Source: Blastococcus_B deserti
Lineage (GTDB): Bacteria > Actinomycetota > Actinomycetes > Mycobacteriales > Geodermatophilaceae
Assembly: GCF_042682525.1 (NCBI RefSeq)
Contig: NZ_JBHUHP010000016.1
Location: 282,007 to 346,006 of the forward strand
Length of the DNA stretch: 64,000 nt
Direction: 5' to 3'
In this document: in pieces, positions 7,486-15,457 of the stretch
How positions within the stretch are numbered: the first letter of the stretch is position 1
Layout of the letters: each line of letters begins with the position of its first letter
The notes under the pieces: model-generated
What the model was told of the DNA's origin: nothing
Seen by the model: the letters and a program-made list of their open reading frames with translations, nothing else
Database searches by the model: none
Made by a program: the position numbers and the translations under genes

Positions 7486-7524
7486 AGAGGCCCCGGTCAG
7501 GTGACTGACCGGGGCCTCTCCGTT
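7486..7524 (+). terminator. Terminator hairpin, paralogue of the tRNA-His terminator
   Basis: AGAGGCCCCGGTCAG (7486-7500), loop GTGA, then CTGACCGGGGCCTCT (7505-7519): a 15-bp perfect stem followed by CCGTT. It differs from the hairpin at 2098-2127 mainly by paired changes in the stem, so the structure has been kept. Confidence 0.75.
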
Positions 7525-7667
7525 CTCGACGAGGTGGGCTGGAACGCGACCCACCGCGCCGCGTCCTCGGGTGCCGGTGGCACGTCGGCGACGACGGCAT
7601 GCCCCCGGACGGGGCCTGTCGCCGGCGGGAGCGGCCCGTTCCGCTGTCCGCCGGTGAGCGGGGCGGC

Positions 7668-8429
7668 TCAGTGGATGTGCGACCCCCCGTTGACGTCGTA
7701 CGTGGCGCCGGAGATGTAGCCGGACTCCTCGCGGCACAGGTAGGTGATGAGGTCGGCGACATCGGCCACCTTGCCGGTGCGGCCGACCGGGATCCCGGCG
7801 AGGAGCTGCGCCTTGCGCTCGCCCTCGAGCGCGCCGCCGGTGATGTCGGTGTCGATCAACCCGGGGGCGACGGCGTTCACGGTGACGCCGTGCGGCCCGA
7901 GCTCGCGGGCGAGAGCGCGGGTGAACCCCAGCTCCGCCGCCTTCGCCGCGGAGTAGGCCACGCCGCCGAAGACGCCGCCACCGCGCTCGGCCGAGACCGA
8001 GGACAGGAACACGATGCGGCCGAAGCCCCGCTCCGTCATGCCTGGCGCGATGCGCCGGGTGACGTTGAAGGCGCCGCGGACGTTGACGGCGAAGATGCGG
8101 TCCCACTCCTGGCCGGTGACCTGCAGGAACGGGATGGGCGAGGTGATGCCGGCGTTGTTGACGAGGGCGCCGACGGGGGGCACCGCGTCGTCGAGGACGG
8201 CGAGCGCGTTCTCGACGGAGCTCTCGTCGGTGATGTCGCAGCCGATGCCCACGGCCCGCACGCCGTGCTGTTCCTCGATCTCGTGGGCGGCGTCCTTCGC
8301 GCTGGCCTCGTCCAGGTCGAGGATGGCGATGTTCCAGCCGGCCGCGGCCAGCGTGTGGGCGGTGGCGCGGCCGATGCCGCGCTTGGAGCCGCCTCCGGTG
8401 ACGAGGGCGGTCTTGTCGGACACGGACAT
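7668..8429 (-). CDS. Short-chain dehydrogenase/reductase
   Basis: A 253-residue classical SDR, NAD(P)-dependent and cytosolic. Visible features are the cofactor loop TGGGSKRGIGRAT near residue 10, the acidic DLDE after beta2 (which favours NAD), NNAG (VNNAGITSPIPF), catalytic Ser in FLSSVSAE, and YSAAKAA with catalytic Tyr and Lys. The C-terminus has YISGATYDVNGGSHIH. It is the last gene of the operon with the transporter and the two transketolase subunits. It therefore probably oxidises or reduces the sugar or polyol-derived substrate that the transketolase splits. The true substrate cannot be read from sequence. Confidence 0.92.
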   Translation of the reverse strand: MSVSDKTALVTGGGSKRGIGRATAHTLAAAGWNIAILDLDEASAKDAAHEIEEQHGVRAVGIGCDITDESSVENALAVLDDAVPPVGALVNNAGITSPIPFLQVTGQEWDRIFAVNVRGAFNVTRRIAPGMTERGFGRIVFLSSVSAERGGGVFGGVAYSAAKAAELGFTRALARELGPHGVTVNAVAPGLIDTDITGGALEGERKAQLLAGIPVGRTGKVADVADLITYLCREESGYISGATYDVNGGSHIH

Positions 8430-8511
8430 GGGTTCCTCCGGAAGGTGTGGGGTCGTTCGATGGTTCGGGGGCGCGGTCTCGCGCCCCCGGGGGTCAGGGG
8501 TCGGGTGGGGA

Positions 8512-9546
8512 TCAGGCGGTTGCCGGAACGGGGTCCGCGGGCCAGGCCACGCCGCCCAGCTCGCTCCTGACCTTGGCGACGATGGCGTCGGTCGAGAGGC
8601 CGTAGCGGTCGTGCAGGGTGGGCAGGGCGCCCGCGGCGAGGAACTCGTCGGGGAGCGCGATCGGCACCACCCGGTTCCCGACGCCGGCGTAGGCCAGCGT
8701 GGCGGCCACCGACTCGCTGAGCCCGCCCATCACGGTGTGGTTCTCGAGGGTGACCACGAGCCGGTCGGTCCGGGCCGCCCGCAGGATCGCCTCGGTGTCC
8801 AGAGGCTTGATCGTGGGGACGTGCAGCACCGCGACGTCGACGTGATCGGCCTCCAGCCGGGTCGCGGCCTGCAGCGCCCGCATGGTCATCAGCCCGGTGG
8901 AGATGAGGACGACGTCCCGGCCGGTGCGCAGCTCGGCGGCCTTGCCCAGCTCGAACCGGTAGTCGTACTCGTCGAGCACGGTGGGCACCGCTCCGCGCAG
9001 CAGCCGCAGGTAGGTGGGTCCGGGTGCCGCCGCCAGCGCCGGCACGGCCTGCTCGATGTCCACCGCGTCGCACGGGTCGACGATCGTCAGGTTCGGGCAG
9101 CCGCGCAGGATCGCCAGGTCCTCGGTCGCCTGGTGGCTGGGCCCGTACCCGGTGGTGAGGCCGGGCAGGGCCCCGACGACGTTGACGTTCAGGTTCGGCT
9201 CGGCGATGTCCAGGCAGAGGAAGTCGTAGGCCCGCCGGGTGGCGAAGACCGAGTACGTCGAGGCGAACGGCACCAGGCCCACCTCCGCCATCCCGGCAGC
9301 CGCCCCGAGCATGACCTGCTCGGCCATGCCCATCTGGAAGAACCGCTCCGGGAAGGCGTCGCGGAACACGTGCATGTCGGTGTACTTGGCCAGGTCGGCG
9401 GAGAGTCCCACGATCTCGGGACGCTCCTCGGCCAGGCGGACGAGAGCGCGTCCGAAGGGCGCGCTGGTGGTGCGCTGACCGGGGTCGGCGAACGAGGCGA
9501 TCATCGCCGAGGTGGTGAGCTTCTTGCGGGGGGCGGTGCTGGTCAT
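8512..9546 (-). CDS. Transketolase, C-terminal subunit
   Basis: 344 residues covering the pyrimidine-binding and C-terminal domains of a two-subunit transketolase. Visible are GLSADLAKYTDMHVFRDAFPERFFQMGMAEQ (with the Glu that activates thiamine diphosphate), FASTYSVFATRRAYDFL, GYGPSHQATEDLAILRG, and the C-terminal domain DVVLISTGLMTMRALQAA.. ENHTVMGGLSESVA. Its ATG overlaps the stop of the N-terminal subunit by 4 bases (ATGA), which indicates translational coupling and stoichiometric assembly. Split transketolases of this type often serve dedicated catabolic routes, for example apulose-4-phosphate cleavage, rather than the pentose phosphate pathway. Confidence 0.92.
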   Translation of the reverse strand: MTSTAPRKKLTTSAMIASFADPGQRTTSAPFGRALVRLAEERPEIVGLSADLAKYTDMHVFRDAFPERFFQMGMAEQVMLGAAAGMAEVGLVPFASTYSVFATRRAYDFLCLDIAEPNLNVNVVGALPGLTTGYGPSHQATEDLAILRGCPNLTIVDPCDAVDIEQAVPALAAAPGPTYLRLLRGAVPTVLDEYDYRFELGKAAELRTGRDVVLISTGLMTMRALQAATRLEADHVDVAVLHVPTIKPLDTEAILRAARTDRLVVTLENHTVMGGLSESVAATLAYAGVGNRVVPIALPDEFLAAGALPTLHDRYGLSTDAIVAKVRSELGGVAWPADPVPATA

Positions 9547-10436
9547 CGGGCCAGTCCTTCCTGGAGCTGGGTGCGGGCGAGCTCCCATTCGTGTTCCTCC
9601 ACCCGCATGAAATGGGCCTTCTCGCGGTTCTCGAGCAGGGGGACGCCGGAACCGATGCGGGTGTCGCAGATCAGCACCGCCGGAGAGCCGCGGTGCTCGC
9701 GCAGTTCGTCGAAGGCGCTGACGAGCGCGGCGACGTCGTTGCCGTCGACCCTCAGGGCGTGCCAGCCGAAGGCCCGCCACTTGTCGACGACCGGCTCGGT
9801 CCGCAGCACGCCGGCGGTGGGGCCGTCGGCCTGCAGGGCGTTGACGTCGACGATCGCGGTGACGTTGTCGAGCCCGTGGTGGGCGCAGGCCATCGCCGCC
9901 TCCCAGGTCGAGCCCTCGTCGAGCTCGCCGTCGGAGAGCAGGTTGAACACCCGCGCCGGATTGCCCAGGTGGCGCAGTCCCAGCGCCATCCCGGTGGCCA
10001 CCCCGAGGCCGTGGCCCAGCGATCCTCCGGAGATCTCCATGCCCGGGGTGTAGGACGCCATCCCCGACATGGGCAGCCGGGAGTCGTCCGATCCGTAGCT
10101 CTCCAGCTCCTCCACCGGAATGATCCCGGCCTCCGCCAGCGCGGCGTACAGCGCGATGGCGTAGTGGCCGATGGAGAGGAGGAAGCGGTCCCGGTCGGCC
10201 CAGTGCGGGTCCTCGGGCCGGTAGCGCAACTGGTCGGTGTAGACGACGGCGAGGACGTCGGCCACGCCGAGGGCCTGGCCGATGTAGCCCTGCCCCTGCA
10301 CCTCCCCCATGTCCAGTGCGTTGCGCCGGATGCGGTAGGCGGCCTGCCGGATGCGCTCGATCCGCTGTGCGTCGTCCTTCTGCCCCTCGCCGACCTCGCG
10401 GACGGCGGTGGCCGGTGTTGTGCTCAGGGAAGTCAT
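9543..10436 (-). CDS. Transketolase, N-terminal (ThDP-binding) subunit
   Basis: 297 residues carrying the diphosphate-binding domain. The motif GGSLGHGLGVATGMALGLR is followed by LLSDGELDEGSTWEAAMACAHHGLDNVTAIVDVN, the SDG..DVN version of the GDG-N metal/ThDP motif. IGHYAIALYAALAEAGIIP and GNDVAALVSAFDEL are family-typical. It pairs with the C-terminal subunit that overlaps it. The first 20 residues are an unstructured leader. It transfers two-carbon ketol units, with donor and acceptor unknown here. It is located 25 bp after the MHS transporter gene. Confidence 0.92.
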   Translation of the reverse strand: MTSLSTTPATAVREVGEGQKDDAQRIERIRQAAYRIRRNALDMGEVQGQGYIGQALGVADVLAVVYTDQLRYRPEDPHWADRDRFLLSIGHYAIALYAALAEAGIIPVEELESYGSDDSRLPMSGMASYTPGMEISGGSLGHGLGVATGMALGLRHLGNPARVFNLLSDGELDEGSTWEAAMACAHHGLDNVTAIVDVNALQADGPTAGVLRTEPVVDKWRAFGWHALRVDGNDVAALVSAFDELREHRGSPAVLICDTRIGSGVPLLENREKAHFMRVEEHEWELARTQLQEGLAR

Positions 10437-10461
10437 GACATGCCTCTCGTGGGTCGTCGGG

Positions 10462-11889
10462 TCAGTCAGTGGTCGAGCCGGCGGTCAGCTGCCGGTCGGC
10501 CGACCCCCGCGGCGCGGGGACGTCGCCCGGCGTGGTGGACCTGATCGCGCGCTCGAGAGCGGCGACCTCCTCGCGCTCCTTCGCGCCCCAGGTCTCGGGG
10601 GTGACGACGGCCGCGACGAGGCCGAGCAGGCCGTAGCCGCTGAACAGCAGGGCGGGGCCGACCCAGCCGTAGCCGGCGTAGAGGGCGGTGGCGACGAGCG
10701 GGGTGAACCCGGACACCACCGCGGACATCTGGTAGGCCAGCGACGCGCCGGTCGTGCGGGTCTTGGTGGCGAACAGCTCGGAGAACCAGGCGCCCTGCAC
10801 CCCGGCCAGGCAGTTCTGGAGGACGGCGTAGCTGACGACGAAGGCGATGACGATCGCCACCGCGGCACCGGTGTTGACCACGAGGAACAAGGGGATGCCC
10901 CAGAGCAGGTGCAGCGCGGTGCCCAGCAGGTACACCGGGCGCCGCCCGATGCGGTCGGTGAGCGCGCCCCAGGCGGTCGTGGCGACGATGCCGATGCCGG
11001 CGGCCACCATCGTGGCGGTCAGCGTGACCGACCGGTCGGCCAGCTCCTCGGTGGCGACGTACGACAGCATGAACGTGACCGACACCGCGTATCCGGCCGT
11101 CTCGGTGATCCGCAGGCAGAAGGCGCGGAGGATGTTCCGCCAGTCGTCGCGGAGGACCTCGAGGAGCGGGTTCTTGGAGAGCTCGCCCTCCTCCTTGAGC
11201 TCCTCGAACTCCGGGGACTCCTCGACCTTGAGCCGGATGACGATGCCCACGACGATCAGGACGGCGCTGAGCAGGAACGGCACCCGCCACGCCCACGAAC
11301 CGCCCAGGGGCACGCTGGCCAGGAAGGCGAGGTTGGCCAGCAGCAGCCCGACCGGGAAGCCGGCCTGCGTGATCCCGGTGTACAGGCCCTTCTTGCGCCA
11401 TGGGGCGTGTTCGAAGCACATCAGGATCGCGCCGCCCCACTCGGCGCCGAACGCGAGACCCTGCACGACGCGGACAGCGACGAGTAGCACGCCGGCCCAG
11501 ATGCCGACCTGCTCGTACGTCGGCAGCACACCGATGAGCACCGTCGCGATGCCCATGAGCAGCAGCGATCCGACGAGGACGGGCTTACGGCCGATCTTGT
11601 CGCCGAGGTAGCCGCCGATGATCCCGCCCAGCGGGCGGACGGCGAAGCCGATGCCGAGCGTGGCGAAGGACAGCAGCGTGCCCGACAGCGGGTCGTCGGC
11701 GGGGAAGAAGGCGGTGTTGAAGTACAGCGCGGCCGCGATGCCGAAGCCGATGAAGTCGTAGGTCTCGATGGTTGCGCCGACCGAGCAGCCGATGGCCACC
11801 TTCTTCTTGGTCGGCGTGCCTTCGATCGGGTGCCACGCGGCCACCTCCTCGAGGTGGGGGTCGTGGTCGTGCGGGTACCGCTCGGTCAT
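10462..11889 (-). CDS. MFS transporter, metabolite:H+ symporter (MHS) type
   Basis: 475 residues with about 12 membrane helices. The MHS signature includes the N-terminal GATIETYDFIGFGIAAALYFNTAFFP and the loop GGIIGGYLGDKIGRKPVL, with AEWGGAILMCFEHAPWRKKGLYTG in helix 4-5. The MHS branch (ShiA, ProP, KgtP, CitA relatives) imports carboxylates, osmolytes or cyclic polyols with protons. As the first gene of the operon it should import the substrate for the SDR and split transketolase. A perfect 20-bp palindrome lies 50 bp upstream of its ATG. Confidence 0.92.
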   Translation of the reverse strand: MTERYPHDHDPHLEEVAAWHPIEGTPTKKKVAIGCSVGATIETYDFIGFGIAAALYFNTAFFPADDPLSGTLLSFATLGIGFAVRPLGGIIGGYLGDKIGRKPVLVGSLLLMGIATVLIGVLPTYEQVGIWAGVLLVAVRVVQGLAFGAEWGGAILMCFEHAPWRKKGLYTGITQAGFPVGLLLANLAFLASVPLGGSWAWRVPFLLSAVLIVVGIVIRLKVEESPEFEELKEEGELSKNPLLEVLRDDWRNILRAFCLRITETAGYAVSVTFMLSYVATEELADRSVTLTATMVAAGIGIVATTAWGALTDRIGRRPVYLLGTALHLLWGIPLFLVVNTGAAVAIVIAFVVSYAVLQNCLAGVQGAWFSELFATKTRTTGASLAYQMSAVVSGFTPLVATALYAGYGWVGPALLFSGYGLLGLVAAVVTPETWGAKEREEVAALERAIRSTTPGDVPAPRGSADRQLTAGSTTD

Positions 11890-11938
11890 GGTGACCTCCG
11901 GTGAGCGATGGATGAGGGGAGATCCAGTGGCCGCTGGC

Positions 11939-11958
11939 GTTGACTGTTAACAGTCAAC
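11939..11958. promoter_or_regulatory. Perfect 20-bp palindrome, probable GntR/FCD operator
   Basis: GTTGACTGTTAACAGTCAAC is a perfect inverted repeat located 50 bp upstream of the transporter ATG. It lies in the 248-bp gap that separates the operon from the FCD-type GntR gene. It is AT-richer than its surroundings. The rest of the gap (11959-12137) shows no further gene. This is the best candidate for the site at which the neighbouring regulator responds to the imported substrate. Confidence 0.65.
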
Positions 11959-12137
11959 TGCCAACGAGTGTGGATGGCCCACATCACAGTGTCAAGGGTC
12001 ACTTCGGAGGCGTGCGCCGACGACGGTTGCGCGCACGACCAGTGAGGGGCGGCGACGCCTGGGCGGCTCAGCCCACGGTCACGGGGAGACGGCGAGAGGG
12101 CAGCACGTGCTGGTGCTGCCGCGGCAGACCTCGGTCG

Positions 12138-12800
12138 TCAGGCCGGTTGGGACGCCTGGGCGAAGTGCTCCGCGGCCGAGGCCATGTGCTCCTCGACGAT
12201 CTGCACGGCGGCGTCCACGTCAGCTCGTTCGACGGCGTCGACGATCGTCGCGTGCCGGGAGCGCGCCATCATGGGCGCCTGCCACGCGGCGCCGTTCAGG
12301 ATCGCCACCCGCATGCGGCCCTCGAGGCGGCGCCACGCCTCGACCAGCATGGAGTTGCCGGCCAGCCGGCAGAGCTCGAGGTGGAAGGCGAGATCGGCGT
12401 CGATCCGGGCACGGAAGTCCCCACCCTCGTCGGTGAGCTGCTCGAGCGCCGTGCGCAGCGCCTCGACGGCGGCCTCCCGCCGCGGGGAGGAGATGATCGT
12501 CCTGACCGCCAAGCCCTCGAGAGCTGCGCGGACCTGGAAGAGCTCGCGGACCTGGGTGGAGGTCAGGGTGTTGACGCGGAGCATGCCGCGGTTGCCGGCG
12601 GTCACGAGCCCTTCTTGCTCGAGGTGCCGCAGGGCTTCGCGCACCGTGCCGCGGCTGATACCGAGGGAACTGGCCAGATCGACCTCGCCCAGGTGGTCCC
12701 CCGGTCGGTACTGCCCGGAGATGATCGCCGAGCGGACCGCCTCCAGGGCCCGCTCCCGGAGCGTGCTGCGGTCCAGACTGGCCAGTGGCTCGATGCTCAC
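12138..12800 (-). CDS. GntR-family regulator, FCD subfamily
   Basis: 220 residues. A winged HTH at about 12-80 (LRERALEAVRSAIISGQYRPGD, ASSLGISRGTVREALRHLEQEGLV) is followed by an all-helical FCD ligand domain at about 88-210. Metal/ligand residues are seen in DADLAFHLELCRLAGN and RHATIVDAVERAD..EEHM. FCD regulators sense organic acids or sugar acids and usually repress an adjacent catabolic operon. It is transcribed toward the transporter operon and most likely controls it through the palindrome at 11939-11958. Confidence 0.92.
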   Translation of the reverse strand: MSIEPLASLDRSTLRERALEAVRSAIISGQYRPGDHLGEVDLASSLGISRGTVREALRHLEQEGLVTAGNRGMLRVNTLTSTQVRELFQVRAALEGLAVRTIISSPRREAAVEALRTALEQLTDEGGDFRARIDADLAFHLELCRLAGNSMLVEAWRRLEGRMRVAILNGAAWQAPMMARSRHATIVDAVERADVDAAVQIVEEHMASAAEHFAQASQPA

Positions 12801-13141
12801 GACACCTCCTCGTCGACGGCCAGCCTAGCGATGCGGTGTCGACACGGGTGTGGCGACTGTCGACACTTCCCCAGTCGTAGTGATCTGCCGGTGTGGGCGG
12901 CCTGCGTACCGCGACCGTGGCAGGCTTCACCGGCCAGGTTCGGCCAGGTCCGGCCTCGGGGCGGGACCGGGAGCGGATCGGGGGATGAACGTCCCCTCGC
13001 CCCCCGCCACACGCCTCCGACGTCGTCGCTCTCCTCGAACAGCACCACGTCATCGGCGCCGTCCTTCGACCCGGCCTCCGCGAGCCGGACGGCGGCGGCG
13101 AGGCCGCCGAAGCCGGTGCCGATGATCACGATCCTGGTCAT
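12797..13141 (-). pseudogene. Flavin-containing monooxygenase, N-terminal fragment
   Basis: From ATG at 13141 the first 46 residues (MTRIVIIGTGFGGLAAAVRL, then DDVVLFEESDDVGGVWR) are the FAD-binding Rossmann start of Baeyer-Villiger/class B monooxygenases. After GGVWR (about 13004) the typical next segment of the family is absent. The frame continues as compositionally odd Pro/Arg sequence to 12797. The family is about 500 residues long, so more than 90 percent has been lost. It follows the TetR gene by 10 bp, as a regulated monooxygenase would. Confidence 0.8.
12836..12866. promoter_or_regulatory. Two TGTCGACA boxes with centres 21 bp apart
   Basis: GTGTCGACAC (12836-12845) and TGTCGACA (12858-12865) are both palindromes, with centres two helical turns apart. 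They lie 36-66 bp upstream of the GntR start, inside the wreck of the flavin monooxygenase frame. Their shape suggests a pair of dimer sites for a regulator, but they do not resemble the 20-bp palindrome at 11939. Confidence 0.45.
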
Positions 13142-13151
13142 CGCGCCTTGC

Positions 13152-13772
13152 TCATGCGGTCGGGCGCGTGAGCGCCTCGATGATCGTCAGCCAGTGCTGC
13201 AGGTGCCGGTCGCGGGGCGCATCGGGTTGCAGGGCGTAGGTGAGGGCCTGTCCCCGCATGGAGGTCAGCAGCACCTGGTACATCGCCTCGGCGGCCGGGT
13301 GCCGGGCCACCTCCTCGCCGAACACCTCGAACGCCAGCCGCCGCAGCTGCGCGCCCAGCCGGCGCTCGTGCGGCAGCAGGGCCGCCCGCAGTTCCGGGTC
13401 GGTCCGGGCCGCGGTCCACAGCTCCATGGCCGCGACGAACAGCGGGCCGTGGAACCGCTCCCAGATCAGCTCCACGCCGAGCCGGACACGGACGGCGGAG
13501 TCGCCCGGCAGGTCGACCGCGGCCTGCCGGACGCTGGCGCTGAACTCCTCGTAGAGGTGGTCGACGGCGGCCAGCACCAGCTCCGCCTTCGACGTGAAGT
13601 GGTGGGTCAGCGCGCCCCGGGACACTCCCGCCCGGCGCTGGACCTCCTGGGTGGTGGTGCGCGCGTAGCCGAGCTCGACCAGCGACTCGACGGTGGCCCG
13701 CACCAGCGCCGCGCGGGTCGCCGCCCGCCGCTCGGCCTGGGTGCGGCGCAGCGGCGGGCGGGGGTCGGCCAT
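13152..13772 (-). CDS. TetR-family regulator
   Basis: About 206 residues from ATG at 13772 (a TTG at 13802 would add ten). The N-terminal HTH reads RTQAERRAATRAALVRATVE, with ARTTTQEVQRRAGVSRGALTHHFTSKAELVLAA. The C-terminal ligand domain starts at about residue 70 and contains HGPLFVAAMELWTAARTDPELRAALL. It lies between two gene remnants (thiolase upstream, flavin monooxygenase downstream) and close to an acyl-CoA dehydrogenase. It is therefore probably a lipid or ketone catabolism regulator that outlived its targets, or now acts on the acyl-CoA dehydrogenase promoter at 15231-15250. Confidence 0.9.
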   Translation of the reverse strand: MADPRPPLRRTQAERRAATRAALVRATVESLVELGYARTTTQEVQRRAGVSRGALTHHFTSKAELVLAAVDHLYEEFSASVRQAAVDLPGDSAVRVRLGVELIWERFHGPLFVAAMELWTAARTDPELRAALLPHERRLGAQLRRLAFEVFGEEVARHPAAEAMYQVLLTSMRGQALTYALQPDAPRDRHLQHWLTIIEALTRPTA

Positions 13773-13798
13773 CGTGGCCACCTCGGCCCGTTCCCCGC

Positions 13799-13933
13799 TC
13801 AAGCGGTGACCGCGGCCCGGAGGCTGCCCGCCGGAACAGCCCGCTCCAGGAGGATCGCCGGGGGCCGGAACCGCTCGCCGTCCTTGCCGCGCGGCGTGCG
13901 CACGGCGTCGTAGACGAACGCCTCGGCGGTCAT
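13799..13933 (-). pseudogene. Acetyl-CoA acyltransferase (thiolase), N-terminal fragment
   Basis: ATG at 13933 starts a 44-codon frame. MTAEAFVYDAVRTPRGK is the characteristic beginning of actinobacterial FadA-type thiolases. After GKDGERF the match is lost, and the frame ends within 25 codons. The catalytic Cys, His and second Cys of thiolases are all missing. It is a deletion remnant directly upstream of the TetR gene. Confidence 0.75.
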
Positions 13934-14029
13934 GCGGGTCCTCTCGGGATCATTCAGGTGGGAACCTTCGAGCTTCATCGCGATGGAGCACCGCGCTCTC
14001 GCGCGAGGACGCTCGGGGCCGGGCCGGGC

Positions 14030-15172
14030 CTAGACGCCGAGGGACCGGCCGACGATCTCCTTCATGATCTCGGTCGTCCCGCCGTAGATGGTCTGGATGC
14101 GGGAGTCCAGGAAGGCCTTCGCGACCGGGTACTCGAGCATGTAGCCGTAGCCCCCGTGCAGCTGGAGGCAGCGGTCGACGACGCCCTTCTGCAGCTCGGT
14201 CGTCCACCACTTGGCCATGGCGGCGTCCTCGACGGTGAACCGGCCGGCGTTGTGCTCGAGGATCGCCTTCTCCAGGTAGGTCTCGGCGATCGTCACCTCG
14301 GTGTGCATCTCCGCGAGCTCGAACCGCGTGTTCTGGAATGTCCCGATCGGCCGGCCGAACGCTGTGCGGTTCCTGCAGTAGTCGACGGTGAGGTCGAGGA
14401 TCAGCCGACTCGCGGCGACGGCGACCGCGGCGATCGACAGCCGCTCCTGGGGCAGGTTCTCCATGAGGTGGAAGAAGCCGTGCCCCTCGGTGCCGAGCAG
14501 GTTGGCGGCGGGCACGCGGACGTCGTCGAAGAAGAGCTCCGCGGTGTCCTGCGCCTTGAGGCCGACCTTCTCGAGGTTGCGGCCACGCTCGAAGCCCGGC
14601 ATACCGCGCTCGACCACCAGCAGCGAGAAGCCGCGCGCCCCGGCGTCCGGATCGGTGCGGGCCACGACGATGACCAGGTCGGCGTTGATGCCGTTGGTGA
14701 TGAACGTCTTCGAGCCGTTCAGCACCCACTCGTCGCCGTCCCTGCGGGCCGTCGTCTGCAGGCCCTGCAGGTCGGAGCCGGCTCCCGGCTCGGTCATGGC
14801 GATCGCGGTGATGATCTCACCGCTGACCACGCCCGGGAGCCAGCGCCGCTTCTGCTCCTCGGTCGTGAGGTTGATCAGGTAGGGCGCGACGACGTCGTTC
14901 TGCAGCGTGAAGCCCAGGCCGCTCGCCCCGGCGCGGCTGATCTCGGCCGCGAGGATCGCGTTGTAGCGGAAATCCTTCACCCCGGCCCCGCCGTACTCCT
15001 CGGGCACGTCCATGCCGAGCAGGCCCTGCTCGCCCGCCTTCAGCCAGACCGACCGGTCGACGATCCCCGCGTCCTCCCACGTCGCGTGGTGCGGCACGAT
15101 CTCCTTGGCCAGGAAGTCGCGCACCATCGCGCGGAACGCTTCGTGCTCTGCCTCGTAGAGCGCCGACTGCAC
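14030..15172 (-). CDS. Acyl-CoA dehydrogenase
   Basis: 380 residues, the normal family length; an FAD enzyme introducing a trans-2 double bond into acyl-CoA. Visible are the N-terminal helical domain (EHEAFRAMVRDFLAKEIVP), the beta-domain AIAMTEPGAGSDLQGLQTTA and WVLNGSKTFITNGINADL, and the C-terminal AFGRPIGTFQNTRF and QLHGGYGYMLEYPVAKAFLDSRIQTIYGGTTEIMKEIVGR. The catalytic base region reads RIQTIYGGTTEI. The longer frame begins at 15226, but GTG at 15172 fits the family start better (VQSALYEAEHEAF). The promoter region holds a TetR-like palindrome 59 bp upstream. Confidence 0.93.
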   Translation of the reverse strand: MQSALYEAEHEAFRAMVRDFLAKEIVPHHATWEDAGIVDRSVWLKAGEQGLLGMDVPEEYGGAGVKDFRYNAILAAEISRAGASGLGFTLQNDVVAPYLINLTTEEQKRRWLPGVVSGEIITAIAMTEPGAGSDLQGLQTTARRDGDEWVLNGSKTFITNGINADLVIVVARTDPDAGARGFSLLVVERGMPGFERGRNLEKVGLKAQDTAELFFDDVRVPAANLLGTEGHGFFHLMENLPQERLSIAAVAVAASRLILDLTVDYCRNRTAFGRPIGTFQNTRFELAEMHTEVTIAETYLEKAILEHNAGRFTVEDAAMAKWWTTELQKGVVDRCLQLHGGYGYMLEYPVAKAFLDSRIQTIYGGTTEIMKEIVGRSLGV

Positions 15173-15230
15173 AGGGACCCCCAGGGAGCTCGATTTCCGA
15201 TCGGTGGAACGGACGTGGCGCACCACAACT

Positions 15231-15250
15231 TACAGACCATCCGTTCTGTA
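15231..15250. promoter_or_regulatory. TetR-type operator upstream of acyl-CoA dehydrogenase
   Basis: TACAGACCATCCGTTCTGTA has perfect 6-bp outer arms (TACAGA/TCTGTA) around eight bases, one of which also pairs. ACAGA-CG-type inverted repeats of this size are common operators of actinobacterial TetR regulators of fatty acid and steroid genes. It lies in the 285-bp gap between the acyl-CoA dehydrogenase and the next gene; nothing else is evident there. Confidence 0.5.
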
Positions 15251-15457
15251 TGTTCGCGGTCACCGTCACACCGCCGCGTCCCGACAGGAGGCGGCCGGTG
15301 GTGCGACCCGGTGCCAGTGGCACCGGACGTCCTTCCCCGAGGGTGGACGGATGCTTTTCGGCGCAGTAGGCGACTAGAGGGACCGATGTGACGGGTGCGG
15401 CGGACACGGAGCCGGCGGTGCTGGCGTGACGGGTCGGGGCCTCGGACTCTGGAGGCC

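Noticed and set aside
8014..10053. 679-codon open frame opposite the SDR and transketolase genes
   Set aside because: Antisense to three genes with clear motifs; no family resemblance, and it crosses their gene boundaries.
12797..13003. C-terminal half of the flavin monooxygenase frame as a real protein end
   Set aside because: Pro/Arg-rich and unlike the family; it also contains the TGTCGACA boxes, so it is probably non-coding sequence fused after a deletion.
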